A stretch of 64,000 nucleotides of DNA from Sitta carolinensis (Eukaryota > Chordata > Aves > Passeriformes > Sittidae). The notes under the pieces were generated by a model, which searched no databases, was not told the origin of the DNA, and saw only the letters and a list, made by a program, of their open reading frames with translations. The DNA lies in assembly GCA_032173965.1 (NCBI GenBank), contig CM063288.1, forward strand, positions 14,116,501 through 14,180,500. The letters are read 5' to 3'. Both the position numbers and the translations under genes were made by a program. The first letter of the stretch is position 1, and every line of letters begins with the position of its first letter. Below, piece after piece: positions 49,301 to 64,000 of the stretch.

Positions 49301-49722
49301 GTGCTGCTAACGCGGAGATTCACCAGCGCTTTACGAGGAGAGGAATGGTTTAAGTAATCCTGGCGTTATTAAAGCATTAAGTACCCGAGGGAGCTGTACC
49401 TGGATTTCATGAATGCGGCCGAAGCCGTCCTTCCAGAAGAACTCGTAGAGGTTGTAGAGGGTGTTGGGTCCGGGCATTTCGTGCAGGCTCTTCACCCTGC
49501 CCAGGCGGCGCGGGGGGGCTCCAGCAGCTCCGCTCCGCGCCCCTCGCCTTTGTTCCCCGCCGCTGCCCGCGGGCTGCTCCGCACCTCCAGGGACTGGCTG
49601 CTGCACAGCCGGGGCAGCCCGGGAAACCTGCTGCTGGCAAAAAGAGCCTGGTAAAAGTAAGTCCTCTCACATTCAAGTGTCTGCTTGCGTTTCATCGTCA
49701 GAACTCTGGTGAAGAAAGACAT
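32321..49722 (-). CDS. CYP27C1: CYP27C1 gene, nine coding exons
   Basis: CYP27C1 is a mitochondrial cytochrome P450; in fish, amphibians and human it desaturates all-trans retinoids at C3-C4 (vitamin A1 to A2), taking electrons from adrenodoxin. Nine exons were placed by peptide similarity and GT-AG junctions: 49722-49400, 44836-44646, 43007-42808, 41030-40821, 39411-39248, 36704-36538, 35763-35685, 35013-34810 and 32437-32321. Phases agree at every junction. The exons total 1655 nt, one short of a multiple of three because of a frame break in exon 1; with that base counted the product would be about 551 residues. P450 motifs are intact: the I-helix AGVDTT across exons 5-6, the K-helix ETLR (ExxR) in exon 6, and the heme loop FGYGIRSCIG in exon 8. 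Neighbours BIN1 and ERCC3 confirm orthology. Confidence 0.95.
32438..34809 (-). other. CYP27C1: CYP27C1 intron 8
   Basis: GT-AG intron of 2372 bp (GTTAGAAC donor, ttgacag acceptor). AT-rich unique sequence, no exon or repeat family recognised. Confidence 0.9.
34810..35013 (-). CDS. CYP27C1: CYP27C1 exon 8 (heme-binding exon)
   Basis: Encodes 68 residues from TQLALCHYATS to ELEIHLALIQ. It contains the meander PERF-like segment FRPERWLRK and the heme-thiolate loop FGYGIRSCIGKR, whose Cys is the axial iron ligand. The basic residues after the Cys are typical of mitochondrial P450s that bind adrenodoxin. Acceptor ttcctcag|ACC and donor CAG|GTTAGA are both phase 0. Confidence 0.97.
35014..35684 (-). 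other. CYP27C1: CYP27C1 intron 7
   Basis: 671-bp GT-AG intron, AT-rich, nothing else recognised. Confidence 0.9.
35685..35763 (-). CDS. CYP27C1: CYP27C1 exon 7
   Basis: A 79-nt exon encoding the last base of an Arg codon plus LYPVLPGNGRVTQKDLIIGG and YLIPKG. This is the conserved segment after the K helix leading to the beta sheets that line the substrate pocket. Acceptor ctcactag|G and donor GGG|GTAGGT fit phases 2 and 0. Confidence 0.96.
35764..36537 (-). other. CYP27C1: CYP27C1 intron 6
   Basis: 774-bp intron with a GTAAGTAG donor and an actag acceptor. Nothing else recognised. Confidence 0.9.
36538..36704 (-). CDS. CYP27C1: CYP27C1 exon 6 (I-helix end to K-helix)
   Basis: Encodes TSFTLSWAIYLLAKHPEVQQ through RAVLKETLR. 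It finishes the I-helix oxygen-activation motif (AGVDT|TSFTLSW) started in exon 5 and carries the invariant ExxR of the K helix as ETLR. The codon for the final Arg is split with exon 7. The exon lies in the middle of a region where plus-strand frames are also open, but those are shadows. Confidence 0.97.
36705..39247 (-). other. CYP27C1: CYP27C1 intron 5
   Basis: 2543-bp GT-AG intron. AT-rich unique sequence, no repeat family recognised. Confidence 0.9.
39248..39411 (-). CDS. CYP27C1: CYP27C1 exon 5 (I-helix start)
   Basis: Encodes, after two bases completing a Ser codon, QIHVDNKLRAIQSQLDQGEA through ANMTEMLLAGVDT. The end is the first half of the I-helix AGxDTT motif used for oxygen activation. 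Acceptor cccaaag|GT and donor ACA|GTAAGC were checked against the flanking exons: A+GT gives Ser, as in FSQIH of the family. Confidence 0.97.
39412..40820 (-). other. CYP27C1: CYP27C1 intron 4
   Basis: 1409-bp GT-AG intron containing the (TA)n(GT)n(GTAT)n microsatellite at 40260-40343. Confidence 0.9.
40260..40343. repeat. Compound microsatellite (TA)n(GT)n(GTAT)n
   Basis: About seven TA, then about 22 GT, then about six GTAT units. Lies in CYP27C1 intron 4. The length makes it a likely polymorphic marker. Confidence 0.97.
40821..41030 (-). CDS. CYP27C1: CYP27C1 exon 4
   Basis: Encodes VATILYECRLGCLENNIPQQ through CRSWDGLFKF, 69 full codons plus one split codon at each end. This is the E-to-G helix region with the FSMFKTTMYAGAIPKWLRP segment typical of CYP27 enzymes. 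Acceptor gtgcag|GT and donor A|GTAAGA are canonical. Confidence 0.97.
41031..42807 (-). other. CYP27C1: CYP27C1 intron 3
   Basis: 1777-bp GT-AG intron. Contains a short direct repeat of ctgtgttttgcact near 41318-41350; otherwise nothing recognised. Confidence 0.9.
42808..43007 (-). CDS. CYP27C1: CYP27C1 exon 3
   Basis: Encodes EGEQWLKMRSVLRQKILKPK through NNLFFKYSME, the C-helix and following region. EGEQWLKMRSVLRQ contains the C-helix W-x-x-x-R residues that contact the heme propionates. The internal Met of KMRSVL is the position where a short human product was once annotated to start. Acceptor ttctag|G and donor G|GTGAGC keep frame with exons 2 and 4. Confidence 0.97.
43008..44645 (-). other. 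CYP27C1: CYP27C1 intron 2
   Basis: 1638-bp GT-AG intron, no repeat family recognised. Confidence 0.9.
44646..44836 (-). CDS. CYP27C1: CYP27C1 exon 2
   Basis: Encodes QKHTQEYGKIFKSHFGPQFV through YRDLRGRATGLIS with a split Ala codon at the end. It covers the A helix, beta-1 sheet and B/B' region of the P450 fold. The exon follows IHEIQ of exon 1 in phase 0. Acceptor tttgctgtag|C and donor GC|GTAAGT are canonical. Confidence 0.97.
45819..45852. repeat. Triplicated 10-11-bp unit (TTTCTGGTTAA-like)
   Basis: atttctggtt occurs three times in a row with one- or two-base differences. Slippage repeat in CYP27C1 intron 1. Confidence 0.75.
48270..49640 (-). promoter_or_regulatory. CYP27C1: CpG island over CYP27C1 exon 1 and intron 1
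   Basis: A very GC- and CpG-rich block, densest at 48380-48990, that starts inside intron 1 and reaches into exon 1. A 25-base A-run (49047-49071) interrupts it. The long open frames on both strands here (up to about 248 codons) come from high GC and have proline/glycine/arginine-rich translations of no known family. The position suggests a promoter for CYP27C1, with most of the island downstream of the annotated start codon. It may serve an internal or antisense start site. Confidence 0.7.
49047..49071. repeat. A25 tract inside CpG island
   Basis: Pure A run of 25 bases in otherwise GC-rich sequence, followed by a short T run (tactttttttccc). Confidence 0.9.
49400..49722 (-). CDS. CYP27C1: CYP27C1 exon 1, frame broken at a C7 run
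   Basis: The 3' part encodes KSLHEMPGPNTLYNLYEFFW then KDGFGRIHEIQ before a CAG|GTACAG donor, clearly CYP27C1. Read upstream in that frame there is no ATG before a stop. In another frame, ATG at 49722 (MSFFTRVLTMKRKQ...) opens a 76-codon frame rich in Arg, Ser, Ala and Leu and poor in acidic residues near its start, like a mitochondrial presequence. It stops at 49492, past the point where it should enter the conserved frame. The two frames meet at a run of seven C (minus strand; 49512-49518), and one more base there would make a continuous 108-codon exon. Either the assembly lacks a C or the allele is frameshifted. Translation might start at the second Met (49695). An upstream spliced exon is the alternative. 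Confidence 0.8.
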
Positions 49723-49860
49723 GTCTTTTAATTTCAGATGGGTCCACTTTGCTCGTGCTGCTGCTTTTTACTTGGTTGCTCTTTCTTCAGTGCCTGCTTT
49801 AACTTGTACAAGCAGCACTTCTCCAAACTCTTACTGCATGAGCATCAGTTTACACAGACC

Positions 49861-49870
49861 ATTATTTAAC
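49861..49870 (-). promoter_or_regulatory. CYP27C1: TATA-like element upstream of CYP27C1
   Basis: GTTAAATAAT on the minus strand, about 140 bp upstream of the candidate ATG at 49722. Sequence resemblance only, in AT-moderate DNA just outside the CpG island. Confidence 0.22.
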
Positions 49871-50789
49871 GCTCCCTCCCCTAGGGCTGGAAAAGGGGGG
49901 TGGGTCTGGGATGAGACTTGAATAGAACGAACCTATTATTTTCTATAATTCAAATCAGATAAATTTACTCATTATACATGCAGCCAAAGTTCAGTTTTTT
50001 TGCCTTTCACCCATTAGTTTGGTGAAAAGCTCACCCCATCTTTCTCCTATTTTAAAAAAGCAGGATTAGGCCTCTTTTTTCGTGACATTAATTCATTCCC
50101 CTGTGTTAGAAAATAGGGTATTTTCTGCAAGAAGTTCTCTTAGAACTCTTCATTATCCTGTAACATGTACGAAAAACAATTGTGCATCCACTTTAAGTTG
50201 CATTGGTCTTATACAGTAACCTCACACAAAAAAATCTTGTAAATTACAATATTCAGAGAGGCTATTTGTATGCAGACTGATTTATCTTTTGGACAGGATA
50301 TACTCTGTAAGTGGCTTGTGTCAACTTTTGTAGAAATCTGCACAATTTAAAAAGCCTTTGTATTATTTTCATATGTATTTCTGAATAATTCTTAAGGTGT
50401 TAGCAAAATGTTGATTAATTTCAGAAATGATGTGTAAGAGATTATCTTGGTTTTTAAGTGAGTCAGACACTCAGATAAAATTTGAAGACAGATGAAAGTC
50501 TCATGGTCTCCACATTTCTAGAACAGAATTATGAATAAACTGCTGGGAAAGTAAATCTAGTAAGCTTCAAAATTATTAGCTTTTTTTTCCCCTTATTTAT
50601 CTTCACTTAGATTTTTGTGGCTGTATTCTGATTAATCTCTGTGTACATGCTTAATGTGGGCACTGATAACTCTGCTGAAACAAATAACTGAAGCCAGGCA
50701 CATCAGTCTTTATGGATAGAGCAGTAAATATTACAGGAAGAAAATGTTATAGTACGTGCTGGTTTAAGCTAAAATCATGTCTTTGAAAT

Positions 50790-50935
50790 GGACTTCACCA
50801 CACTTGAAAGGGTCCAGAGAAGAGCAACAGGAAAAAGAAATGAGAAGGTTTTTAAAAACTTCATAAGAAGGTTGAGAGACTTAATTCATCTGGGAAAGGT
50901 ACCACAACCATGACCACAGCCTAAAGATGTGTACG
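50790..50935 (+). mobile_element. Degraded CR1/L3-like LINE fragment
   Basis: The string cttgaaagggtccagagaag followed by agcaacaggaaaaag and a run ending gttgagagacttaattcatc resembles the part of CR1 encoding LERVQRRATK...EERLREL. It is on the plus strand and heavily mutated, with no open frame and no clear 3' end. Boundaries are approximate. Confidence 0.5.
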
Positions 50936-52122
50936 TATTTCGTTTAAAAAAAGGCGCATGTCAGAGAGAGAAGAAAGAAAATAATGGGCTTAGTTTGCAG
51001 TGACAGATTTCTTGATTACTTTCTCAGGTAGCCTGGTACCTCACATTTCAGGTAGCCAAGGCATCGCAGGATGTTATGTATTTGCTATCACTGAGCTTTT
51101 CAAGAACAGGTTTGAGAACATTATCAGGGAACCTCTGATGTTTTCCTTCCTACATTTTTATGTAGTCTAGCTACATTATTTCTTTGATATTTATCTAAAG
51201 ATGCTTGGAGAGAGACAGCTACATGGATTTTTAAATTATATTAGCATTGTAATTTCTAGATTGCTGGAGGGAATACGTGCACCCTTCCTAGAAACTCCTG
51301 CTCACAGCTATCAGTATGGTTTGATTTTCTCTTTTGAAGTCATACATGGTAAGGTAAAACATCTACTGCTGTTAATATACTAGTGAAATAAACTTTGATA
51401 CATTATGCTGTAAATGTTACAGTTTTGCAACTGGTAGTAGCTTTCTCTGAGTGTACCTTTTTCCAGTTTCCATATTGGAATTCTCCATTATTTTCCCGTT
51501 ACCTGTTTTCCATGAAAAGCATTGTAGGACATAATGTTTCTAGCCATGATACTTGAAAAAGCTTCAGAAGCTTTATCCTTTAAGTACTTCACCAGAACAG
51601 TACCTGCTTTCCTTCTGAGGAATTTCTGGAGGTGGCAGTAGTCCCAACATAGGAACTGTGTCATATAACCCCACCTGCACTCAGTTTCTTCCCAGTTTAC
51701 TTACTGTTAGATTTCTGTTTGTTTGCAATAAAATGGTCTGAAACACAGACCCCATTTAAAAAATCCAACATGCAAACACTCCGAGAATCTGTGATTTCAG
51801 TGAAACGGGGAGCTCACCTGGTGCAGCCTGTAAAACAGCTGCAGACACTCAGCTCTCGTTACTGGCAAACCTCAGCACATTTTTAATACCAGTCAAACAT
51901 TCTGTGATTACTGGCTACCAAGTTCATGTGTGCAGCTTATACAACTACAGTAGAGCCAAATTCATAAAAAGATTCTAGCAATCCATTTTGCTACAGTTCC
52001 TAAGGAATTGGATACATTCTCTGCTGTCTGTATAGACTGTTGTTGGGTTTTAATACGACACTCAGCAGTGTGAAGTCTGAAACAGTTTATTTCATTAGTC
52101 ACATGCAGATGTTTATTACGGT

Positions 52123-52234
52123 AAAGAAAGAAAAAAAATTACAGAAAACCTAAAAAAAAAAAAAAAAACACCAAAAAAAAAAAAAAAACCAAAAAACCAC
52201 AAAAACCCAAACTCCCACAAAAACTAAACCCAAC
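52123..52234. repeat. A-rich low-complexity block
   Basis: Runs of 15-17 A separated by C/CC, fading into (CAAAA)-like and ccaaactcccac sequence. No coding or retrocopy sequence recognised next to it. Confidence 0.85.
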
Positions 52235-55200
52235 ATATAAAATTATTTTTGAATAGGCTTTTATACTTGGTCTAGTTTAAAAGAAAAGTGGAATGTGCTA
52301 TTTGAGAACAGTCCTGACCCAGGAGTGTCTGTGAGACACCTCCATTACTGGTACTATCTTGTAATTTCATTGCAAGGAGACAACAGTGTTTGTTAAGCAA
52401 AGCCAAACCCACACCATGCTGAAGAATTTCCAGAGTACATTATGGGCAACGGCAGAGTGTAACAAAGAACTAAATTAAGAAAGCACAAAGTGGCAATGCA
52501 TTAATGATAAAAATTGCCAAATTTCTTTGATATAATGGAAGGGGTATAAAAGTGTGATTATGCAAATCTGTAATAGATGACCTTCCTTGCACAAAAGGAG
52601 ATGAATGGATTGACATCCACAGAAACAATTTTTTTTGTAGTGCAGAGGGTGGCCCAGAGGTAGTACTGATGACCAGTGGGCCAAAAATATTTATAAATAA
52701 TAGATATTTCTAGGCAGTTTGCCAGAGGAAGTAGAAATTTAGAGCCACTAACAGATGCAGCTCTGGTGCACTATTAAAACATTGCTCTACAATAATTATC
52801 AGTAATACCATAGCAACCCATCAGTGCAGATAAAAGTCTCTTTTTCTATGTAAACTGTACAAAAAGAATACTCCAGACACCAATGGCCAAATTGTAAGGT
52901 GGCTCAATAGCGGAATACAGGAAGAGAATGTTTATGAATATGAGTGAATACGTGTGGGCTACCACAACATGGAATGTGTAATTAAACCATTCACTTCTCT
53001 TTGCTATGCCAGATCATAATAGTGTGGTTCTGACTTTCAAATTAGAGTTTTAGTGTACATATGTGCCACTAATGTTCCTGCTTTACTGACACACTTCACA
53101 TCCTTACTACTGCAGAACCTAAGCTGGAGGTCAAACTTGCAAGTTGCAGAATGTTCAGCAGTCAACATTATGAGTAAACACCAAAATTTATGCAACAAGA
53201 GATGGATGAGACTGAAACAAGTTTCCTAGAATAGACTTGATAAAGAGAAAGGAAGAGTAAAGGAAAGGAGGTAACAAACATTTGAAGGAGCAGCTGAGGG
53301 TAAAAGATTTAGAGGGCCACCTAAAGTGGTGGAGAGGTTGGTATCGCCTGGTCCCATTTTCCTCCCAAATATGAACAGACTTGTTTCAGGTAAGAGAAGT
53401 CCAGTAGCAGTGCCACAGAATTCCCAGGAATAATGGTGAGTATAGGAGCCATTATACAAAACCTCCTTCCAATCCACATAGAGCCACCAAACCATAAAGA
53501 AGGGAGTAGATACACCATCAGCATAAGCCAACCAAAACACATTTATGTGACTTAAAGATAAATATTTTCTCCTACTTGCACAACCTACCAGTATATATAT
53601 TTATCAGACATCTTAACACTGACTCGGAAACACGCTCAGAGTTCTTTAAATTTAAACAATGACGTTTGTCCTAGCCTGTTGGTCCTTGGAGTCTGAAAAT
53701 ATGTTTTATGTAACAAGTCAGTTGGGACTTTTGTTATTTCAAACAAGTTGGAGCACATGCCCCTTCACAGCAGACATGCTTCAGTTTTAGTTAACTTTTG
53801 GTATGTAACGGGATCACAGTATAAACTAAACTTGGCTTATTGATAATTTAGATTATGTATTATTTTTGGATAATTTATCTTCAAACCCACAGTCCTGCTA
53901 TTCTCCCAGTCTAGACCCCCCAATGGTCTGATTAATTGTACTTTGTTACCTTCGTTTAGTTATTTTTAAATCCAATTTTAACTTGCCCTCCTCTTTGCAT
54001 GAACTCTGACAAAGTTCAGTTGGAGCTCTTTGTGTCAATAACATTGGTATTCAGAGTCAATGGTTACATTATCATCTTACCAGGAATTCTGTTTTCTTAG
54101 AATTATTCTCACCTTTTAACAGTCTTGGCTATATCTGGTTGGTAATTATTTGAACATAATTTTATGATATCCAGTATAACAAATATTGTACTGTATGTTT
54201 TACATAACTGTTGAAATAGCTACAAGTATAAATAATTTATAAATATAGTTTACGGACAAGAGATTTGATAGGAGCCATTAAACTTTGCCCAAGTAACACC
54301 TTCAGATAAGACTACACATATACGCTCTTCAGAACATTTGCAAAGAAAAGCTGAAAAAGGGCTGCAATGTCAGCAATGTATGCAAAAATTTTCAGTGTAG
54401 TTTAAAACCTTTTCACTGAAAAAGCCATACAGTTAGTCGTAATTTTTGCCTTTTCTCACTGTCCTCAAACCCATCTTCTGAAAGATCCTTTCAAGTTGTG
54501 AAGTTACTTCTTTGGAATTTTAAATGCCTTCTAAATTCCTGGAAGAGGACAAAGTTGAACTTCACAGGCTAAATACTAATTTAATATTGTACAAAAAGAA
54601 GGTATTTAAATCATTACAAGCAAGCCAATGCCACTGTAATTAACTCTTCTGCCCTTAATAAAAACCCCATGAATCAACTGCAAAGAAGTCAGTTCTACTT
54701 GCAGACTTCTTACAGATTTAGATCCTTGCCCTGTGCCTCCCAGGTCATACAACACGAAGTTATACTGAGAACCATTTGCCTTGAAGTCCAGAGTTTTTAA
54801 ACACATAGAGGAAAGTAAGGCATTGTGAAAAATGCGTCAGGAGTGCATAAGGAGACAGAGAAACGAGCTGGCTGTAGTTGGCTGCTCTGGTGAGCTGTAA
54901 TGCTGTGAAATTGCCACCCCATCATCAGATACTTTTTAGTCTAGAATGCCATTTTAATGAGCAACAGCAGCATCCTTCAAGCATTAACATCTTCATATGG
55001 ACACTTGCTGGTCTGCCACAAGAAGGAAGGGCACATAAACACAAGCTTCACTCTTGTAGCCTATCAGAAACACAAACAGCAAATATTAAGAAAAGACAAT
55101 TCCTAAAGATTAAGTCTCCTCAGTACGGCATCCAGAGCAAGGAGCGGGCCAGGGAGCAGAGAAAAAGCTTTTCTTCCAGCAAGGAAACCTGAATGACATC

Positions 55201-57060
55201 CAAGAAAATCACACCTCTTCTATCCACAGACTTCCAAGAAATAATTTGCTTACCCCCGAGTTCACTTACCTCTGGCATCACTCCTAAACTGAATCACAGT
55301 TCTGCCACACTATCTGTTCTTTTGTGGACAATTTAGTTTCCTAGAGGGCTGGGATTACAATTCTGGAGCTGTATACTGTGACCCCTGGGTGCATTGCCAA
55401 AGTGCAGGGCTAGTGGGGGGCCATCAGGACAGAAGCCCCAGGAGCCAGCAGTTCCTCAGTGACCGACCTGCCCGACCCTGTTATGGTACAGGTGCTGCCA
55501 CGGGCACCAGCAACTCAGCTGTAGTAAATGCACCAGTCTGACACTTGCTGCAGCAGCCTGGAGTAACAGCAGGCAGCAATTACCACACTTAATCTTATCA
55601 AAGTAATCTAATTCTAGAGAAAACCAAGTCTAAAGTTTGAATACCAAGATGCTATCACTGATGCATGGAGTCATTCATACCTTGTAAAATTATTATGCTT
55701 TACTTGATGCTGAATGTACTGCATCCCACAGTACATTCAGTAGAGGAGGGAGATCATTAGTCATGATTTACTGCACATGAACTACAGCGGTCTTAAATCC
55801 AGCTACTACTAGTATTTCCACAATTACAGGAATCAGGATTTAGCCATTTGCATTTAGTAGGTTATTGTGGTTTTTACAAGTTTATGAAGGGTGGAGTATA
55901 GTTTCAAAGCAATTCATAAAACTTTTTAAGAGAGAATTATGCAGAGGGACACTGCCTGACTGGCTCAGTTAAACCTCTGTCACAGGCCCCTCCCATTACA
56001 CTAAATTACCATTTTGCTACTAACTTGCCATTCGAGCTGGTCAAACAGTATCAGAAGTAAATAATGTTTTAAACTGGGGAGAGGAAATCAGCACCAGAAT
56101 ATGGCACAATTATCTCTTTTGTATAAGCCACTCAAGCACTGTCATGGCTGGTTCCAGGTTGTGAGGCAGAAGACACAGCACAAGAGAAAGAATCAAGTGT
56201 TACAGGGTAGGGCTCAGAGCCTAAATAAAGTTAAACTGAAGCAGACCAGCTCCCTTTTTAAAAATTACCTGATTCTGATACAGAGACCAAAACCAAGCAC
56301 CATCTGTTCTCAATTATTAAATGCTTCCAATATTTCTACGTGTTCAATTTGTGAATTCATGCTAGTAAGAAACAGAATTCAGCATTCTCTGAAGCACATC
56401 TGTCATACAACCAGAATAGCTGTATCATGCATGGTCCTTCTTCCAGTATGGTAAACCTTTATACCAACGTATTTTCAACCAAGAGAGGTTTTTCCTAAAG
56501 CTCTACGAACAACCAGCAAAATAACACCTCTTAATACAACACCAAGCAACATGTTACATTATTAAGCAGATGTTACTTACAAAGCACTCTACCACAAACC
56601 ACCACCATTTCTCCATTCCAGTCTTCATTAAAAAAAAACAACTCAGGAATCTTTCTTTCACACATTCTTCCAACTCACCTTGTGAGATATCAAAATGATT
56701 TTTGATTAAGTAATAACTTCTGTGGTGACAGTGCGCTGTTTAGCAGTTATGAAGGTTTTATTACATGGTTAATAAATAGAATATAAATAACAAGAGAAAC
56801 AGCTTTTATTTGAGCAACTTCTCAACAGTAGCAAGAAAAATTAGGAAAACGAGCACAGAATTCATTTGTATTTACTACTAATGCTTTACTTGAGGTTACT
56901 TTGGAGAAAGAGTCCTTCTTTCTTCTTGTCTTCAAACGCTAAAGTATTTCTGACCAATTTGTTAGAAATTTTAATACAGGTGAAGTCACAAGTATAAATT
57001 AGCTCTCAGTTTAAAAATATAAAGTGCTCATCTCAGGATTTGTTCAGCTCACTGAATGAT

Positions 57061-57066
57061 TTTATT
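57061..57066 (-). terminator. ERCC3: Candidate ERCC3 poly(A) signal
   Basis: tttatt on the plus strand reads AATAAA on the minus strand, about 500 nt past the ERCC3 stop. A closer ATTAAA (plus tttaat near 57385) is about 180 nt past the stop and is an alternative. Confidence 0.33.
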
Positions 57067-57563
57067 TAAGCATTTTGAGAAACAGTATATTGTTGAGCAG
57101 ACACAAGAATCAGATAAATAATATTTCAAACATCAGTACAAACTTCATTTACAAAACCTTTTCAGGACTCTTCTGAAAAAGGATCTTCAGCTGATAAAAA
57201 TAAAATCTATTAATTACCCTGAAAACCAGACAAGTACTTCTCTTGAATGAAGCGGCCCATATGCTTCAGCCCTCTGGCCATGAGGAAATGAGGGCATAAG
57301 ACAAGGAGCAGAGTGCCACACAAAAAATTATGTGCTGTGACATATTTGTATCTTAAAGTTCCTAAAAATATTTTCATGGTAAGATTTAATTCCTTCTCTG
57401 CTTTCCCATTCACCTACGAGCGCACACACATCGGTAAGTAAATATGTGGCTATACAGATGCATATAAAAGAGTCTTTTAAAGGACCTGCCATAAATTTCC
57501 CCTCCATCTTTCCAGTTCCAGGAACAGGATGCCCAGTCCCAAGGGGATGCTGAGTGACGGCTG

Positions 57564-64000
<6,437 letters not shown>

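Larger units (their letters stand above)
44837..49399 (-). other. CYP27C1: CYP27C1 intron 1
   Basis: 4563-bp GT-AG intron, the largest in the gene. The first 1.1 kb after exon 1 (about 48270-49399) is a CpG island; the rest is AT-rich with short repeats at 45541-45568 (TA/GT) and 45819-45852. No additional exon was recognised. Confidence 0.85.
49723..57563. other. CYP27C1-ERCC3 intergenic region
   Basis: About 7.8 kb between the CYP27C1 start and the ERCC3 stop. No exon recognised. It should contain the CYP27C1 5' UTR/promoter on the left and the ERCC3 3' UTR on the right. Contents seen are an old CR1-like fragment near 50.8 kb and an A-rich low-complexity block at 52.1-52.2 kb. Frames of about 70-117 codons (for example 53226-53540 minus, 56101-56454 plus) match nothing known. 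Confidence 0.75.

Noticed and set aside
48279..49310. Long open frames on both strands in the CpG island (for example 48279-49025 minus, 48609-49310 plus)
   Set aside because: High GC removes stop codons. The translations are Pro/Gly/Arg/Ala-rich on several frames at once, and one reads the A25 run as poly-lysine. No family similarity or splice support.
53226..53542. 104- and 73-codon overlapping minus-strand frames with hydrophobic segments
   Set aside because: Two frames of the same DNA give unrelated hydrophobic peptides and neither matches a known family, including retroviral envelope or reverse transcriptase.

Overview
The window is vertebrate nuclear DNA, most likely from a bird. It holds sparse short exons with GT-AG introns, two CpG islands, a 5'-truncated CR1 LINE ending in the ATTCTATG-type 3' motif, and many simple repeats. 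The gene order BIN1 - CYP27C1 - ERCC3, all on the minus strand, matches human 2q14.3, with compact spacing. A turtle or crocodilian is less likely but not excluded. No bacterial features (operons, CRISPR arrays, insertion sequences) are present.

Layout. (1) 1-16971: the 5' part of BIN1 intron 1, with no exon seen; a long unrecognised open frame lies near its end. (2) 16650-17330: the BIN1 CpG-island promoter and coding exon 1 (N-BAR helix 0). The rest of BIN1 lies beyond the left edge. (3) 17.4-32.3 kb: the BIN1-CYP27C1 intergenic region, with a CR1 copy at 17.6-18.2 kb, a perfect 15-bp-arm hairpin at 19.87 kb, an (ATCCT)n satellite at 24.5 kb and a cluster of poly-T/AT repeats at 27.5-27.8 kb. 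(4) 32321-49722: all of CYP27C1 in nine coding exons. The last eight exons join in frame with all P450 motifs intact. Exon 1 has a one-base frame break in a 7-C homopolymer that separates a presequence-like N terminus from the conserved part. A second CpG island covers exon 1 and about 1.1 kb of intron 1. (5) 49.7-57.56 kb: intergenic DNA with an old CR1 fragment and A-rich tracts. (6) 57564-64000: the last five coding exons (11-15) of ERCC3/XPB, with helicase motifs V and VI and the C-terminal tail. The upstream exons lie beyond the right edge.

The three genes do not form a functional unit. BIN1 is a membrane-curvature adaptor, CYP27C1 a mitochondrial P450 acting on retinoids, and ERCC3 the XPB subunit of TFIIH (transcription and nucleotide excision repair). 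They are linked by ancient synteny. I found no convincing new biological system. The points most worth checking are the exon 1 frame break and the intronic CpG island in CYP27C1, the long open frame antisense to BIN1 intron 1, and the hairpin between BIN1 and CYP27C1.
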